Assembly (NCBI GenBank): GCA_005784505.1
Contig: VCAZ01000045.1
Location: 853,501-917,500 of the forward strand
DNA: 64,000 nucleotides
Direction: 5' to 3'
Source: Bagarius yarrelli
Lineage: Eukaryota > Chordata > Actinopteri > Siluriformes > Sisoridae
Both the position numbers and the translations under genes were made by a program. The notes below the pieces were generated by a model, which was not told where the DNA came from, searched no databases, and saw nothing but the letters and a program-made list of their open reading frames with translations. Numbering within the stretch: the first letter of the stretch is position 1; each line of letters opens with the position of its first letter. This document shows, piece by piece, positions 13,701 to 25,106 of the stretch.

Positions 13701-16700
13701 GTTTCGTAACCTATTTTGTAATTGTACTTTGTTGCTTGCTATTAGACTGGGTGTGACTTGCAGTACTTACAGATGACTTTCTAGCAACACACACCTCAAA
13801 CAGCTGCCTGTGGTCATTTTTTCTCTTTTTTTTGTTCGTTGTCTGTCCATTCGAAGCAGGAATAATCCCATATTACAGACGTGCTTGTGTTGTGTGGGTT
13901 TTTTTATGTGTATTAATTGGCGAAATGATTCCTCTGACTCTGAAAAAGGCATAATCTCATTTTTGTTGTATTTTAATTGCGGGCGTTACACACATGGCCA
14001 ACATGCTGTTTGCCGTACAAAAAAAAAGGCTGGCTATCAATCTGATTGTCCTGCTCGAAGCCCTGACCTCAACCCCTTTGAACACCCTTGGGGATAAACC
14101 AGAATGCCGACTGCACTTCGGCCCTCCTCACCCAGCATTAGTGTCATTTTGTGGCCAGTAAAGAGACGTATCAGACGTATTCATAAGTGTGTTATAGGTG
14201 GTTATTATAAGTTAGGAATAGGATGTTCAGAAACACATGAATGTGATGTTACAAAATAAGTAAGGAGTGTAACAAATGTTCTCCAGCTGTGAAGCATTAG
14301 CATGCATGCAGATGTTATGGATTGTGTAATGAAGTCCCGTCTACTTTAGAACGGCGTTAGCCAGATAAAGTTAAATCTGAGCTCAACCCCCTTGTAGCGG
14401 TGTGTATGTTTCATCTTGGCCCGTTGTACATCTCGACAACCAGGAGAGTTGCCTGCTCTTGAATTAGCTAACAGGTCTCACTTTTCTGTGTACACAGAGA
14501 CCAGGGATGCCTCCAACTAACCGAATGACTCCTCAAGGCCCACCTATGGGTCCTCCAGGCTACAGCGCTAGTCCAGTACCTCGTCCTGGAATGCCAGTCA
14601 TGGATCCTTCTCGCAAGAGGCCTGCGCCACCTCAGCTTCCACAGCAGGTCCAACAGCAGCAGAACCGCAACCAGCAGTAAGTGTTCAAAATAAATGTTAC
14701 ATCTCTACAGTTACTGGTTCTGGTGTATGTTCAGCTCCCAAATATGTTGCTTTTTTTTTTTTTTATCTTTTAGTGCCAAGAAGAAGAAGATGGCTGATAA
14801 AATTCTACCTCAGAGAGTAGGTTGCTTTTTTTTTTTTTCTACTTTAAATTCGATAAAGGTATACTGCTTCTCCAGAAAAATGGCTAACGATGAAGTGTAT
14901 TACATCAAAGTTCTATTAGAGAGACACTCTGAACTAAGAACATGACTTGGGCATGGGTGTGTGTTTGAAGCATATCTATATAATACTATACTAAAAAAAC
15001 CTGCAAGTCGTATCAGGGTTGTTCATGACGCAGTCCTGTAACTTGTGTCAACCTGATTTTCATGCGTCTTCCTTCTTCCTGTCGGTGCAGATCCGAGAGC
15101 TTGTCCCCGAGTCTCAGGCTTACATGGATCTGCTGGCCTTTGAAAGGAAGCTGGATCAAACCATCATGCGCAAGAGACTCGATATCCAAGAGGCACTGAA
15201 AAGACCCATTAAGGTTAGAATGCATTTCTTACTTTCAGTAGAAACAATCACTGAAATTTGTTTAAAATGCGGGATAAAAAGTTGCAGTATTTAAATTTTT
15301 TTTTGTTTGTTTTAATTATAATTTTTTAGAATGTAAAAGTCATTGATTGTATAGAAACATTTGCATGATGCAATTCAGTAGACAGATGGGGGGGGAGAGA
15401 TTTAGGGGGATGGATGGACAGATGAATGAACTGTTGGGCTGTGCAATAAATGCAAAACAATCTCTATTTGAGCACATGCGACTTCTAAACCGCATTTTTT
15501 GAATACTGCAATGTTCTTGTGTGCATGTTTTAATATCAGCGCTCACTCAGCCCACCGTGCAAATGGGCTTTATGCACACACACTTCCGCATTTGAAAATC
15601 TGGCACGCGTAGCTTCCATAGCAAATATGGTCAACAAATGAGCCAAAACACTGTCCTACATCGACAACCCAGAAGATGGCGCCCTTCATGTAGTGTCTTT
15701 TTGCCCTTATCATGCAAGTTATCATATGCACAGTTAGTGATGATATGCGGCTGTCTCGGTTTGTCTATTATATCAATCACACACTGTTTTCCTTATGCCA
15801 TAATCTCAGTTTTAGACAAGGATTCAAGCACAGGAGCGATAACCATTAGTGCTAAATGCTAACGATCAATGAAGTTCTCACGGCTTGAGTGTAAATCCTT
15901 TTTTAAATGCGTATTTCTTTTTAAATGCTGTAGATAACCAAGTTCTAATATTTATTCATATGCTATGCTAAGCACTGGGATTCACAGGAACTCTGCCTTC
16001 TCTCTTTGGCTATTTTTTAACCTCCGCAACTTGTTTAGTAGCACAACTGAGATGGAAATGGAAAAGAGAAAAATAGAAAACCGGTTTGCTACAATCGGTG
16101 CACACTTACCGTTTCTGACAGATAAATTAAATCCTTCTGTTCTTGTTCTTCTTTTTACCCAGCAAAAACGAAAGCTGAGAATTTTCATCTCCAACACTTT
16201 CAACCCTGCCAAGCCTGATGCCGAGGAAGGCGAGGGAACCGTAGCCTCGTGGGAGCTGCGAGTGGAGGGACGGCTGCTCGAGGACGTGAGTATTGGCGCG
16301 TCTAAGCATTCCAGACATCCTGCACATATACCGAGCGCCTTGTTGTAAGGATGTTGTAGGACATCAGTGTTGCCAAATATTAGCCCAGATAATGTTCATT
16401 CAGTTTTTAGCTGTTTGAAGTTAGTGAGCATGTAGACCTACTGTAGCATCAAATTCATGTTCTTGCCTGACAGGAGTTGAAACTGTAGTCCAGCAGCTGT
16501 ACCTCTGCCTTGTTTTTTCTGCTTACCACAATTATAAGAAGATACCCCAGCTACCCTAAACGTAGATACCCTAAACCAGTCATCTTCTCCTCCGTCCCCA
16601 CCAAGATATTTACGCTGTATAAAATGTTTTTTCTTTTTTTTTTTTTTTTACACGAACATCATCAATTATCTCATTCCACATCCGCACATGGTGGCCTATT

Positions 16701-19700
16701 AAGCAAAGCTGCAATCATGATACATGAAATGTTCAACATTCCACCTGTAATGGGGCTCGCAAAATTTCTAAATTCCTGGTAGCTCTTTGGGCAGGCACCC
16801 TTCAGTTTTTGGTAGTCTGAAAATAATTTAAGTAGCCTGAATATAAAAAAATATATATATTGTAAAGAAGATAATACAAATGTTGGTTGTAACTGAACAT
16901 CGTATCCCAGATGTTAGCAAATTTCGCCGTTGTCTTTACTGCGCATGCGAGGCTAGCTGCGCATGATTTCAGTTGTCACGTGAGGATAATAGTGATTGAC
17001 AGGACGATGTCAGAGGAATCAGTGAGCATGAGATCCGGAGCATCACTGACAAATATTGTGTTAAATCAGTACCGCCGCTCCCTATACATAGTTTGCGTGA
17101 TCTTAAAGTGCATTTTAACATGATTTTTAATTTGAGACATGCTAATAGGGGCTCCCAAGATGGCTGAAAATTGATTTTCCTTTAACTCTGTTTGTAAGAG
17201 CATTGAAATATTTTACCTTCCTCTGATATCATTTGACAGGCAGGTCTTGGGTACATTTTTGGGTACAGCCTTGTCCTGGGACAACTGTCTAGCAAGTTTG
17301 CGAGGCCTACTTAGTTTTTCCAGTTTAATAAATACTCATGCTGGTGTATTTCACGCTCTTTCTTGACCCGTCTTGTTTTTTTGTTTTTTTTTTGGGTTTT
17401 TTTTTCAGACTGCTGTATCCAAATACGAGGCCACCAAGCAGAAAAGAAAATTTTCCTCTTTCTTTAAGTCTTTAGTGATCGAGTTGGACAAAGACCTGTA
17501 TGGGCCTGACAATCATTTGGTAGAGGTAAGACGCTTTGACTTCTTTGTTAGGACATTTAACAGATTCTCTATCTGTCTGTGACGGCTGTTGCTTCGTTTG
17601 CACAGTGGCACAGAACACCCACTACTCAGGAGACTGACGGCTTTCAGGTGAAGAGGCCCGGAGATGTGGGAGTGCGCTGTACTGTCCTTCTCATGCTTGA
17701 CTACCAGGTTAGCTGCTGAGAACGAGCTGGGTGTTAATGCTGTGGAAGAATTTTAGATTTCCCTGATATTAAATGCGTAGATGTGCATGATAAATGTCAG
17801 TGGTGGAGCGGTGGTTAAACTAAGATTTCTATTAGGTCAGGCACCACCAAGTTGCCACTGTAGGGCCCCTGAGCAAGGTCCTTATGCTTAGCTGTTTAAA
17901 GGAGATAAAAATGTAATTCACTCTGATTTAAGGGGGTCTGCCAAATGATGTAAATGTAAACACTGTGATCTAACTTATTAGAGGTGCAGTAAATGCTTGT
18001 TTGGTGGAAACACCAAACCATATTTCATTTGTTATAATTATTAAAAATAAATCTTATTTTTCTGCAAAATTTGTCCTCCCTAATATATTTCGGTTATCTG
18101 AATTTAATTATTTTTATTTTCCTTAAAAAAAAAAAAATGGACAAATGCTGTTATACTAAAGATTTTTTTTAACTTGAAACCACCAGGTGTCACTATAATC
18201 AAGTAAACCAGTTACAAGCAAACTTATGAGAGAGGAAAAAAACCAAAAGTATCCCTGTGCAGTAATGTGTTGTCTTTGAAAGGTAATGAGGAGTACAAGT
18301 AAATGTTGTGTTCTGTTTAGAATTTTCTTTTTATCTTGTTTTCTCTGCAGCCTCCACAGTACAAATTGGACCCCAGGCTTGCACGCATGCTGGGTATCCA
18401 TACCCAGACCAGACCAGTCATCATCCAGGCTCTGTGGCAGTACGTAAAAACACACAAACTGCAGGATCCACATGAGCGCGAGTTCATCAACTGTGACAAA
18501 TACCTCCAGCAGGTGAGCAGAGAAACAAAGTCTTTACTGTTGGATTGACGTCTATAGTACAATTTTTTTTTTTTTTTTTTTTTTTTGTCATACGCTCAGC
18601 AAACTTCAGTTAAGTTTTGCCGAAGATTTGTGCCCCCCCTTTTTGATTAGACTTATAATATACAATAATGTTCTTTGAGTTTAGTAGCAACACAAGTATA
18701 CTGTATAATGTCTGCAGGTCATCTTTTATAAAATTCCTTTAGGTTCAAACTGCAATAACAATTGGGTACCAGTGTATTTATGCAAGCTGTGATTTGGGAA
18801 ACAATGAAATAACATAGATTTAACAAATTCTTAAATCAAACAGTACAAAATACAACCAATCACTGTCTTGTTTGCAGATGTTTTTAGAAATAATTGTATT
18901 TTTTTTTCTTCTCTCAGATCTTTGAAACACAGAGAATGAAGTTTTCTGAGATTCCTCAGCGTCTCCATGCTCTGCTGATGCCTCCCGAACCGATCATCAT
19001 TAACCATGTCATAAGGTAAAACCGCACTGTTCCAAAACCGCTTTGCATGATGGTCCCTGTAAGAGTTCCGCTCACAGTTTATGCTCGCGTTCGTCCCGTC
19101 TCCAGCGTGGACCCGAATGACCAGAAGAAGACGGCCTGCTACGATATTGACGTGGAAGTGGATGATACACTGAAGACCCAGATGAACTCTTTTCTGCTGT
19201 CCACCGCCAGTCAGCAGGAGATCGCAGGCTTGGATAACAAGGTATGCTAAACCCTGTAGTGTGTTAAGATTTCATTAACATAGATTTACTATGTTATGGG
19301 ATATTTTAAGATTGAGTAAGCATCCATTATTCATTCCATTATTCAAGTTCCGTCTGAAATCATCTACCACTTTATGTAATACAATATACATTTATACATT
19401 ACATTACAATAGCGTCCAAATTTCATTCATACTGCATATTATAAGAATGATATGGTAGTGCATACTTTCTTAAGTGGTATACGATTTCGGATGAAACCCT
19501 AGCTTTCATTATAACGCATCCAATATGGCCGTTGCTGCTAAACTAGTTAAATTGTATGCTGGTGCAGTAAATGTTTTATTTCTTATTGATTCTTTAATAA
19601 CTTTGTTGACCTGCCAAATAATTTTTTATTTGTATTAATAGCAAAAGATCTCGGAATGAAATTTATAGAGCGTTATAAATAGCCGGTACGAATAAAGAGA

Positions 19701-22700
19701 CTGTATTAAAACAAAGGATGCGTCAATATTCGTTTTATAATTGCATCGTAGCCCTCAAAACCAAATCAAATAATGTAACCTAATGTGGACTGACACATCA
19801 CTAAGAGGGGGGGGGGCATATGTTAACAGCAATACTCGTAATATCTGATTATTATTCCTACATAGCAAAGACTTAAAGGAGTCGTAAATTATCGGATTTT
19901 TCTATACCGTTCTGCGGTTTAACTTATCAAGATTTTTATATCAAAAATCATTATTTAGAAGTAATTTAGAAGCAATTTTCCTGTTTTTGACCTGACGGAT
20001 TGTTGCGATTTCTTAACAGCTGAGTATCCTGTATCCCAACATTGTATTGATTAGTATACAATGACCAGCGTCTGTTCCACTCCTTATTTGACTATTTAAA
20101 TGCTGTTTTAGCGTGTAACTATCTGTAGTGATCATAAAGGATATCAGGAATTAAAGTATCTAAATCTTTAGTCTGATTTAAACAGATTAAGCCTAGTTTT
20201 GTTCTGACTGGTGTGCAAGCTTGCTTATTATTTATTCTAAAGTGCAGATTTGGTTGGTGTTTTTTTCACAGCCGCTCCTATTTTGTAAGTTTTATTACTT
20301 TATTCTGTGACATTTGCCCCCATTGTTTTTCTTGTGCTTCATGATGTTCCCCTCGACCTGGTTTCATCAGCGGTTAGTTAGCTTGCAGCAGTCTTCCTCT
20401 GTGCTTCTGCAATTCAGCGTTAGTCTTTGACCTTTAGCATTGAGCGCAGACATGTTAAAAGGGCAGGGGGCAATACTAAACATTTGTTTTATTCTCTGTG
20501 CAGCGGTTTATTATAATCAGTGGTTTTATTTAGTCTCTTTTTTTGGAAGTTGAATTATGTATGATAGTTTAATGACTTCATTCTGTATCCCATTGGAAGT
20601 AGAGTTTGGAATTCGTATGTCTAAATCATCGCGAACATCGGGTGGAAATGAGCTTTACAAGAGATCCAAGTTCTGTTTCGAATCAACACACAGCACACTA
20701 ATTGCGGTAATTAAAGTGATTTGATCTCTCTGTTGGAGATAGTAAAGATATCCCTTGCTGAGTTTGTTGGGTTGGAGTTGTTGAACTGAACCAGAAATGC
20801 AGTATATCGTCTGGGTAATTGGACTAATGACTCAAAACTTAAACAGGAAGTTATTTTTCTAATTGTTTTTCTGTGCTTGCATCATTTTATTTTACCAGCA
20901 CATTGTAAAGATACCTTTCACCACTGTATAAAGATGGTAAACGGGCAGCAGTGGGGGAAATGGGTAATGGCTCTGGGTTATTATCAGGGTTCAAGTCTCT
21001 CCACAGCCACCGTTTGTCCGCGTTTGACGCCAGAGGTGCTGCATTATTGCTGACGCTGTTCTCTGACCCCAATTTCCTAGGCTGGGCTATGCAAAGACAA
21101 ATTTTATTGCTCAATAGTTTGTGATCAAAGGCCTACTTACTTACTTACTACTATATTTATTCCTTATGTTTTTACACGCTGCTTAGCCACCATTTTCTTT
21201 TCCCCCTCCTACTGGTATGTAAAACTCGTATCTATAATATTAGCACACATCAGCCCAGTCCCCAAAAACTAAACTGAACATTAATAATCACTTTTTCCAG
21301 ACTAAGCTTTGTACTCGGTAGTCTATGATTTATTCACGTTGGCCAGTAAACATGTCCTCAGTGACTGTAACCACAACACAAGCTGGATGTGAAGCTAATC
21401 ACTGCAGTTGTACTGTAGGAGTCAAGGTATACACACTAGTTCAGTCCAAATTCTTCCCTTTGTCCTTGAATCCTTTTGGGGAAAATGCTATTATTTATTT
21501 TGGTTATGTGAATTAAGTCATTGTTTTTGCTTCACATTCTCTTCCTTTTGGCTATATTTCAAAGATTTCCCAGTCTTGTCCATCTTCCGGCAGTACAGCT
21601 TCTAAACGTTCTTTGTTTGCGTATAGCTTCAAACAACAGGCCATACCTACCACCAGCACCCCCTTTCCAGCACATACACACCTAAAAGCTTGAGATTCAT
21701 GAATAAGATTTAATTAATTGATTAGTTCATTATGCCACCTGTTAATTTTAGGAGATTAGGTAGATGTTTATTGTTGTTGTATCAGGTGGGCTTGCCGTCA
21801 AAAGAAATTCCTTGAGTTTTTTTGCTCCATTTCCTGCTTACCTAAATTTATTTCTATGTATCGATTGAAGACCGGAGTCAGGGTCATGCTTTGATGACCC
21901 TGTGTAGTTCGTTGACATTTTCCATCTTTTACATTTTAAACAACTAAAACTAGAGTGTGAAAATGAACCTTGCACTTGCGCATGATTATCAGACGTTTAC
22001 TCTGAATGGTTAATACTTGTTTAGCTATTGACTAACCTTTATGGCTAGTTTAGTAGTGTATTTACAGTTTTACTTTATGTTCTCACCAAGCGCCTTTTGG
22101 GTTCCCTTTGACCTAGTTTCGTCACCAGTGATCTTAGTCATTTTCTTCTATTACCCTTATTAAACTATGCCGCTTTTCAATGTTCTAACCTGTTTATCCG
22201 TGTTGACATCACGTTTAGATTCATGAGACCATTGAGACCATCAATCAGCTGAAGACACAAAGGGAATTCATGTTGAGCTTCGCCCGTGATCCTCAGGGCT
22301 TCATCAATGACTGGCTGCAGTCCCAATGCAGGGACCTGAAGGTAAAATCTTTCTTACACTAAACATGAAGAGTTCAGTACTTTGGTCACTCAGTATTATT
22401 GGTGACTGATGGTTGGACATTCACCTCCAGGCCTCAGTATCTACTCCTCTCTGTTTGGGTTCGCTCAGCCATTTCTTGATGGTGGGCCAGTGCTTGGCTG
22501 ACTGGACTAATAATGACGTTAGGTGGAGGGGAATGCATGGGATTGACTCTCAATCAAGGGTTGGGAGTGTTGCTATTTTTACAAAGTGTACTTTATTTCG
22601 GTACAGTGCTGTGAAACGCTGGTACTTTTGACTAACTGCTAAGTTTAAATGAACCAAGACATCGGAATTCTCATTAATATTGTGACACAATTAAACTGAT

Positions 22701-23584
22701 CACTAACAAGACGTCCTCCAATCACCTCTTCCCTGTCTCATGTAGACTATGACTGATGTGGTTGGAAATCCTGAAGAAGAAAGAAGGGCCGAGTTCTATT
22801 TCCAGCCCTGGGCTCAAGAGGCAGTGTGTCGCTACTTCTACTCCAAGGTAAAGCTTAGTCAGCTTTAGGTCCCCGATTAAAACGATTCACAATTTCTGTT
22901 TTCTTCAAGTGTTCAGTTCCAGAATTTACTTTAGAGGGTTAAAGTGAACAATAATCACTATTCACACCTTCTTATTCTTAAGATAACCTTAATTCTCTTT
23001 TAAAACAGCTTCACTTTAAAAAAAGCATGATGGTGGTTGTCAGTATATCCGCCATTTTAAACTGTCTTCAGCTACATAGAGCCGGTTGTGATTGTGTAAT
23101 GACACAAGTCTAAAGGTGTACATTCGGGTTTAATCCAGATAACAGACTAAATAAGATTTTAAATCCGAAGGTTATGGAGACCAATCGGTGACCTGTCAGA
23201 ATTTTGTTTAGACAAAATTAAATTACTGTGTAACTCAATACATCAGTGATCACAATTTTTAAACCCAGGGGCAAGAATCTTTCTGTAAAATTAGGGGGTC
23301 TTTTTTCCAGACAAGACAGTTTTAACCGTGACCTAAAATATTTTAAGGTAAAAGAATAAAAAATACCGCTCATTTCTAATCAAACGGCTTTTATTCCTTT
23401 ACAGAGAACTAATACCCTCCAGTCAGGGACGTAACCTGGTTTAGCATTGCCAAACAAAAATGTCCTCAAGTCTAAACAGGGTTAATTTTGTTTTCTCCTG
23501 AATTAAGTGGCATGTTTGTTTAATTTTCAGGTCCAGCAGCGAAGACAGGAGCTGGAGCAAGCGCTGGGCATCAGGAACACATAA
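9337..23584 (+). CDS. smarcd1: SMARCD1 / BAF60A, SWI/SNF (BAF) complex subunit, complete 13-exon gene
   Basis: The gene encodes the 60-kDa accessory subunit of BAF/PBAF chromatin remodelers, which bridges the ATPase core to nuclear receptors and other transcription factors. Joined coding exons: 9337-9534, 14498-14676, 14774-14816, 15091-15213, 16163-16285, 17409-17525, 17606-17707, 18351-18512, 18918-19015, 19106-19241, 22219-22341, 22746-22847, 23531-23584. They give 519 codons, against about 515 in human, with no frameshift. The order is a Gly/Pro/Met-rich N-terminus (1-140, Gly run at 13-22), a Q-rich patch near 120-125, a basic AKKKKMADK motif, a conserved core, the SWIB/MDM2 domain (about 290-370, exons 7-9) and a helical C-terminus with IHETIETINQLKTQREFML (exon 11). 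The start is the first ATG in exon 1 followed by MAARGGF. All introns are GT-AG. Paralogues smarcd2 and smarcd3 are less likely given the N-terminus and the gpd1 neighbour. Confidence 0.97.
9752..9798. repeat. Poly-T tract of 47 bases
   Basis: Uninterrupted T run in smarcd1 intron 1. It may be the A tail of a reverse-oriented retroposon, although no body is recognised next to it. Confidence 0.9.
10066..10175 (-). repeat. tRNA-type SINE fragment (family S1)
   Basis: TTAAGGGCCTTGCTCAGGGG at 10068 is the reverse complement of the CCCCTGAGCAAGGCCCTTAA block of the common SINE in this window, followed by degraded text with CAGCACCACC. Both ends are missing. Confidence 0.6.
10190..10535. repeat. 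GC-rich minisatellite, roughly 24-base unit, about 13 copies
   Basis: The repeated unit on the + strand is close to GGCCCCTGACCCTCCCTCGG followed by GCAT, with single-base and short indel variants. It lies in smarcd1 intron 1, in sharp contrast to AT-rich flanks. The minus strand has three G-runs per unit (GGGAGGGTCAGGGG), which gives G-quadruplex potential. Lack of stop codons creates long overlapping open frames in several registers, which are not genes. Confidence 0.95.
10698..10732. repeat. (TA)n microsatellite
   Basis: About 17 AT dinucleotides in smarcd1 intron 1. Confidence 0.95.
10980..11830 (-). mobile_element. Possible old DNA transposon (Harbinger-like?)
   Basis: The segment starts with GGCCCCCACCCAATGCAAAA and ends near TTTATACATGAGGCCC, a weak inverted-repeat pair. 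It contains the TACGTACGC / GCGTACGCC motifs often seen in fish Harbinger-type elements. A 165-codon minus-strand frame (11279-11776) crosses it, but I see no transposase motif. The assignment is tentative. Confidence 0.25.
12942..13062 (-). repeat. tRNA-type SINE (family S1), partial
   Basis: Begins with TTTACATTTCGGGCATTTTG at 12942 (tail of the SINE in reverse), then CAGACGCAATT, then AAGGGCCTTGCGC, then GGGAATCAAACCGG (B-box region). Degraded copy in smarcd1 intron 1. Confidence 0.7.
13190..13640. repeat. Possible decayed hAT-type repeat
   Basis: GGGGGCTGTGCGATTTAGG at 13195 resembles the terminus of widespread fish hAT-like elements ('gggctgtgcgat'). It is followed by T-rich and A-rich low-complexity text. 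The far end is not identified. Confidence 0.25.
13985..14250 (+). mobile_element. Tc1-like transposon 3' remnant (family T1)
   Basis: Translation at 14045-14097 gives CPARSPDLNPFEHPWG, the DD34E transposase block that carries the final catalytic Glu. It is followed by text matching the transposase C-terminus and then GGATGTTCAG...GAATGTGATG near 14222, the terminal inverted repeat side shared with other T1 copies in this window. Upstream coding parts are missing. It lies in smarcd1 intron 1. Confidence 0.75.
14498..14676 (+). CDS. smarcd1: smarcd1 coding exon 2
   Basis: Acceptor TACACAG ends at 14497 and donor GTAAGT starts at 14677, phase 2. Encodes RPGMPPTNRM, the DPSRKRPAPPQLPQQ segment and the Q/N-rich QQQNRNQ patch. 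Confidence 0.95.
14774..14816 (+). CDS. smarcd1: smarcd1 coding exon 3 (micro-exon)
   Basis: A 43-base exon that completes a His codon and then encodes AKKKKMADKILPQR, a conserved basic stretch. Acceptor TTTTAG, donor GTAGGT. Confidence 0.95.
15091..15213 (+). CDS. smarcd1: smarcd1 coding exon 4
   Basis: 41 codons starting IRELVPESQAYMDLL and ending ALKRPIK. Acceptor GTGCAG, donor GTTAGA, phase 0. Conserved BAF60 core. Confidence 0.96.
15430..15900. repeat. Possible decayed hAT-type repeat
   Basis: GGGCTGTGCAATAAATGC near 15436 resembles the start of the 13190 element. The text between has no gene. It is in smarcd1 intron 4. Support is the shared terminus only. Confidence 0.2.
16163..16285 (+). 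CDS. smarcd1: smarcd1 coding exon 5
   Basis: 41 codons starting QKRKLRIFISNTFNP and ending EGRLLED. Acceptor TACCCAG, donor GTGAGT. Confidence 0.96.
17409..17525 (+). CDS. smarcd1: smarcd1 coding exon 6
   Basis: 39 codons starting TAVSKYEATKQKRK and ending GPDNHLVE. It sits behind a long T-rich tract, acceptor TTTCAG, donor GTAAGA. Confidence 0.96.
17606..17707 (+). CDS. smarcd1: smarcd1 coding exon 7
   Basis: 34 codons starting WHRTPTTQETDGFQ and ending LLMLDYQ, leading into the SWIB domain. The preceding intron is only 80 bases. Donor GTTAGC. Confidence 0.96.
17796..17962 (+). repeat. tRNA-type SINE (family S1)
   Basis: GTGGTGGAGCGGTGGTTAAA (tRNA-like head), CACCACCAAGTTGCCACTG, GGGCCCCTGAGCAAGG and the tail GTCTGCCAAATGATG-TAAATGTAAA. 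The B-box part is deleted. It lies 90 bases after smarcd1 exon 7. Confidence 0.85.
18351..18512 (+). CDS. smarcd1: smarcd1 coding exon 8 (SWIB domain)
   Basis: 54 codons starting PPQYKLDPRLARMLG, through QTRPVIIQALWQYVKTHKLQ, to KYLQQ. This is the heart of the SWIB/MDM2-like fold. Acceptor CTGCAG, donor GTGAGC. Confidence 0.97.
18918..19015 (+). CDS. smarcd1: smarcd1 coding exon 9
   Basis: 32 codons plus two bases, starting IFETQRMKFSEIPQRL and ending INHVI. It finishes the SWIB region. Donor GTAAAA, phase 2. Confidence 0.96.
19106..19241 (+). CDS. smarcd1: smarcd1 coding exon 10
   Basis: Follows a 90-base intron. Encodes the split Ser, then VDPNDQKKTACYDIDVEV, to GLDNK. Acceptor CTCCAG, donor GTATGC. 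Confidence 0.96.
19347..19497. mobile_element. Small inverted-repeat element (MITE-like)
   Basis: The left end GTTCCGTCTGAAATCATCTA and the right end (reverse complement GTTTCATCCGAAATCGTATA) match at about 20 of 27 bases and continue into ACCACTT on both arms, flanking about 100 bases of unique text. It lies in smarcd1 intron 10. No flanking duplication was clear. Confidence 0.55.
20930..21120 (+). repeat. Second SINE family (S2), copy 1
   Basis: Shares with 38866-39112 the order GGGTTCAAGTC-like B-box, GGTGCTGCAT, CTGACGCTG, CTCTGACCCCAATTTCCTA, GGGCTATGCAAAGA and an AATTTTATT-type end. It lies in smarcd1 intron 10. Moderately diverged. Confidence 0.65.
22219..22341 (+). CDS. smarcd1: smarcd1 coding exon 11
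   Basis: 41 codons starting IHETIETINQLKTQ and ending QCRDLK, a predicted helical C-terminal segment. Acceptor GTTTAG, donor GTAAAA. Confidence 0.96.
22746..22847 (+). CDS. smarcd1: smarcd1 coding exon 12
   Basis: 34 codons starting TMTDVVGNPEEERR and ending VCRYFYSK. Acceptor ATGTAG, donor GTAAAG. Confidence 0.96.
23531..23584 (+). CDS. smarcd1: smarcd1 coding exon 13 and stop
   Basis: 17 codons, VQQRRQELEQALGIRNT, then TAA at 23582-23584. This is the conserved C-terminus of the family. Confidence 0.96.
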   Translation, partial: VQQRRQELEQALGIRNT

Positions 23585-24218
23585 ACGGGCAGCGACATCC
23601 GAGGGACAAGATAGTGATGTCACACAACTTAGCTTCCTCACCAGAGATGTTAAACTACAGTATGTTTAAACACGCTCCTATTGTGGCTGGTAGAAGACAA
23701 CACAATGTTCCTCTTCTTTAACAAGTAATATCTCGCCTCCTGTTTCTTAAAAGCCAAAATCTCCTTTTGTTATCCAGGAGTATAAAATTAATGTTTTTCT
23801 TTTTTTGTGTGTGTGTGTTCAGTTATACTCAAATGCTTTTACATGCAGTGGCTGACATTAAAGCCAGATGTCTTGTAAAAGTAAACAAACATCACTGGTA
23901 TTTAGTTACTCTGATAAGATACACTTAAAAAACTTTAATACCCGAGCGTTTTCTGCTACCGATGGAGACGCGGTCAATTCTCTGGACGTGATGCTTTTTA
24001 TAACCGGCAATCCATACTTGTTATTCTACTGTAACGGTGGTCTCATCTGCAGCAAGAAGATGGCCGCCTCACACCGTTTTTAATAGTGTCCTAAAACACA
24101 CTGGCAAGATCACCTGAATAAATCCTAAATACTGTTTAAGGCAAATATTAAAAAAAAAAAAAAAACAAGGAAAAATATTATTAGTATCTCTTAATAACAG
24201 CCTGGAGCTTTTTGTCTG

Positions 24219-24224
24219 AATAAA
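24219..24224 (+). promoter_or_regulatory. smarcd1: smarcd1 proximal polyadenylation signal
   Basis: AATAAA 635 bases after the stop codon, with T-rich text (24249-24266) downstream. It would give a 3'UTR of about 0.65 kb. Confidence 0.6.
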
Positions 24225-24382
24225 GCTTCTATCTGTGTAACACGTTTAAGTTTTTTTTTTTTTCCTTTTTCGGATCGTGTCTCCTCTAACAATGTCTACA
24301 TGCCATGGTAGTGTCTCTAAGTGCTGAACGGTTCAGTGGCCCACCAAGCTGGTTGATCATTCTGTTTTTCATGGCTGTATCT

Positions 24383-24407
24383 CACACACACACACACACA
24401 CACACAG
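24383..24407. repeat. (CA)n microsatellite
   Basis: About twelve CA repeats in or just beyond the smarcd1 3'UTR. Confidence 0.9.
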
Positions 24408-25100
24408 TTTAAGCTTGGCATTGTGACTGAAGTACAAGCTTCGAGTTTAACGATTAATCCTCGTCGTGAGGTATTTAAACGTATCCTGACTGAAAATACT
24501 CTTACTGTATCATGTTAAGTTGTTTTTAGTATATTTAAAAAAAAAAGCAGCTTAGATTGTAGTGGATTGATTCCTGTGGGTGGCGTAAATGATGAATGGA
24601 TGATATTTTTCGGGCCACTTTTTGGCGAAAGGTAGATGGGGGTTTTTTTTTTTTTTTTTTTAATGTTTTTATCATATGAAGTATATGAATATTAATTAGG
24701 TTTAGTTGCCTGTTACAGAAGTACCTTAGTACCTCCGCGCTACCAAACTGGTATACGGCAAACCGATGCTTTTTAGAACCAGTCGATTGGCTTTAAATTT
24801 GACATGATCGTCCACGCTCAGGTATTTTCTCCACCGTAAGCATCGTTCAATAGTAGTACAATTTCAACGACCATGTCTGCCTACTCGGTTCTATCCTCTC
24901 TTGAAGGAGAGCTATGATTAACAGGTTGAGTAGTTGAGCGAGGATGTAGCAGGTTTGAGGTCATGTGATTTTTAACATTTTCACACCTAATATTTAATCT
25001 TGTGTGCATCACTTTGTTAATTCACTATGGAAAGTGTGTTTTTTTTTTTTGGTTTGTTTTTTTCTTTTCTGGACCAAACCTGTTTAAATGTCAGCCTTAT

Positions 25101-25106
25101 AATAAA
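25101..25106 (+). promoter_or_regulatory. smarcd1: smarcd1 distal polyadenylation signal candidate
   Basis: A second AATAAA about 1.5 kb after the stop, followed by a T/G-rich TGTTTGTTTATTG region (about 25122-25137). A long 3'UTR isoform is possible. The gpd1 promoter starts about 0.65 kb further on. Confidence 0.4.
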
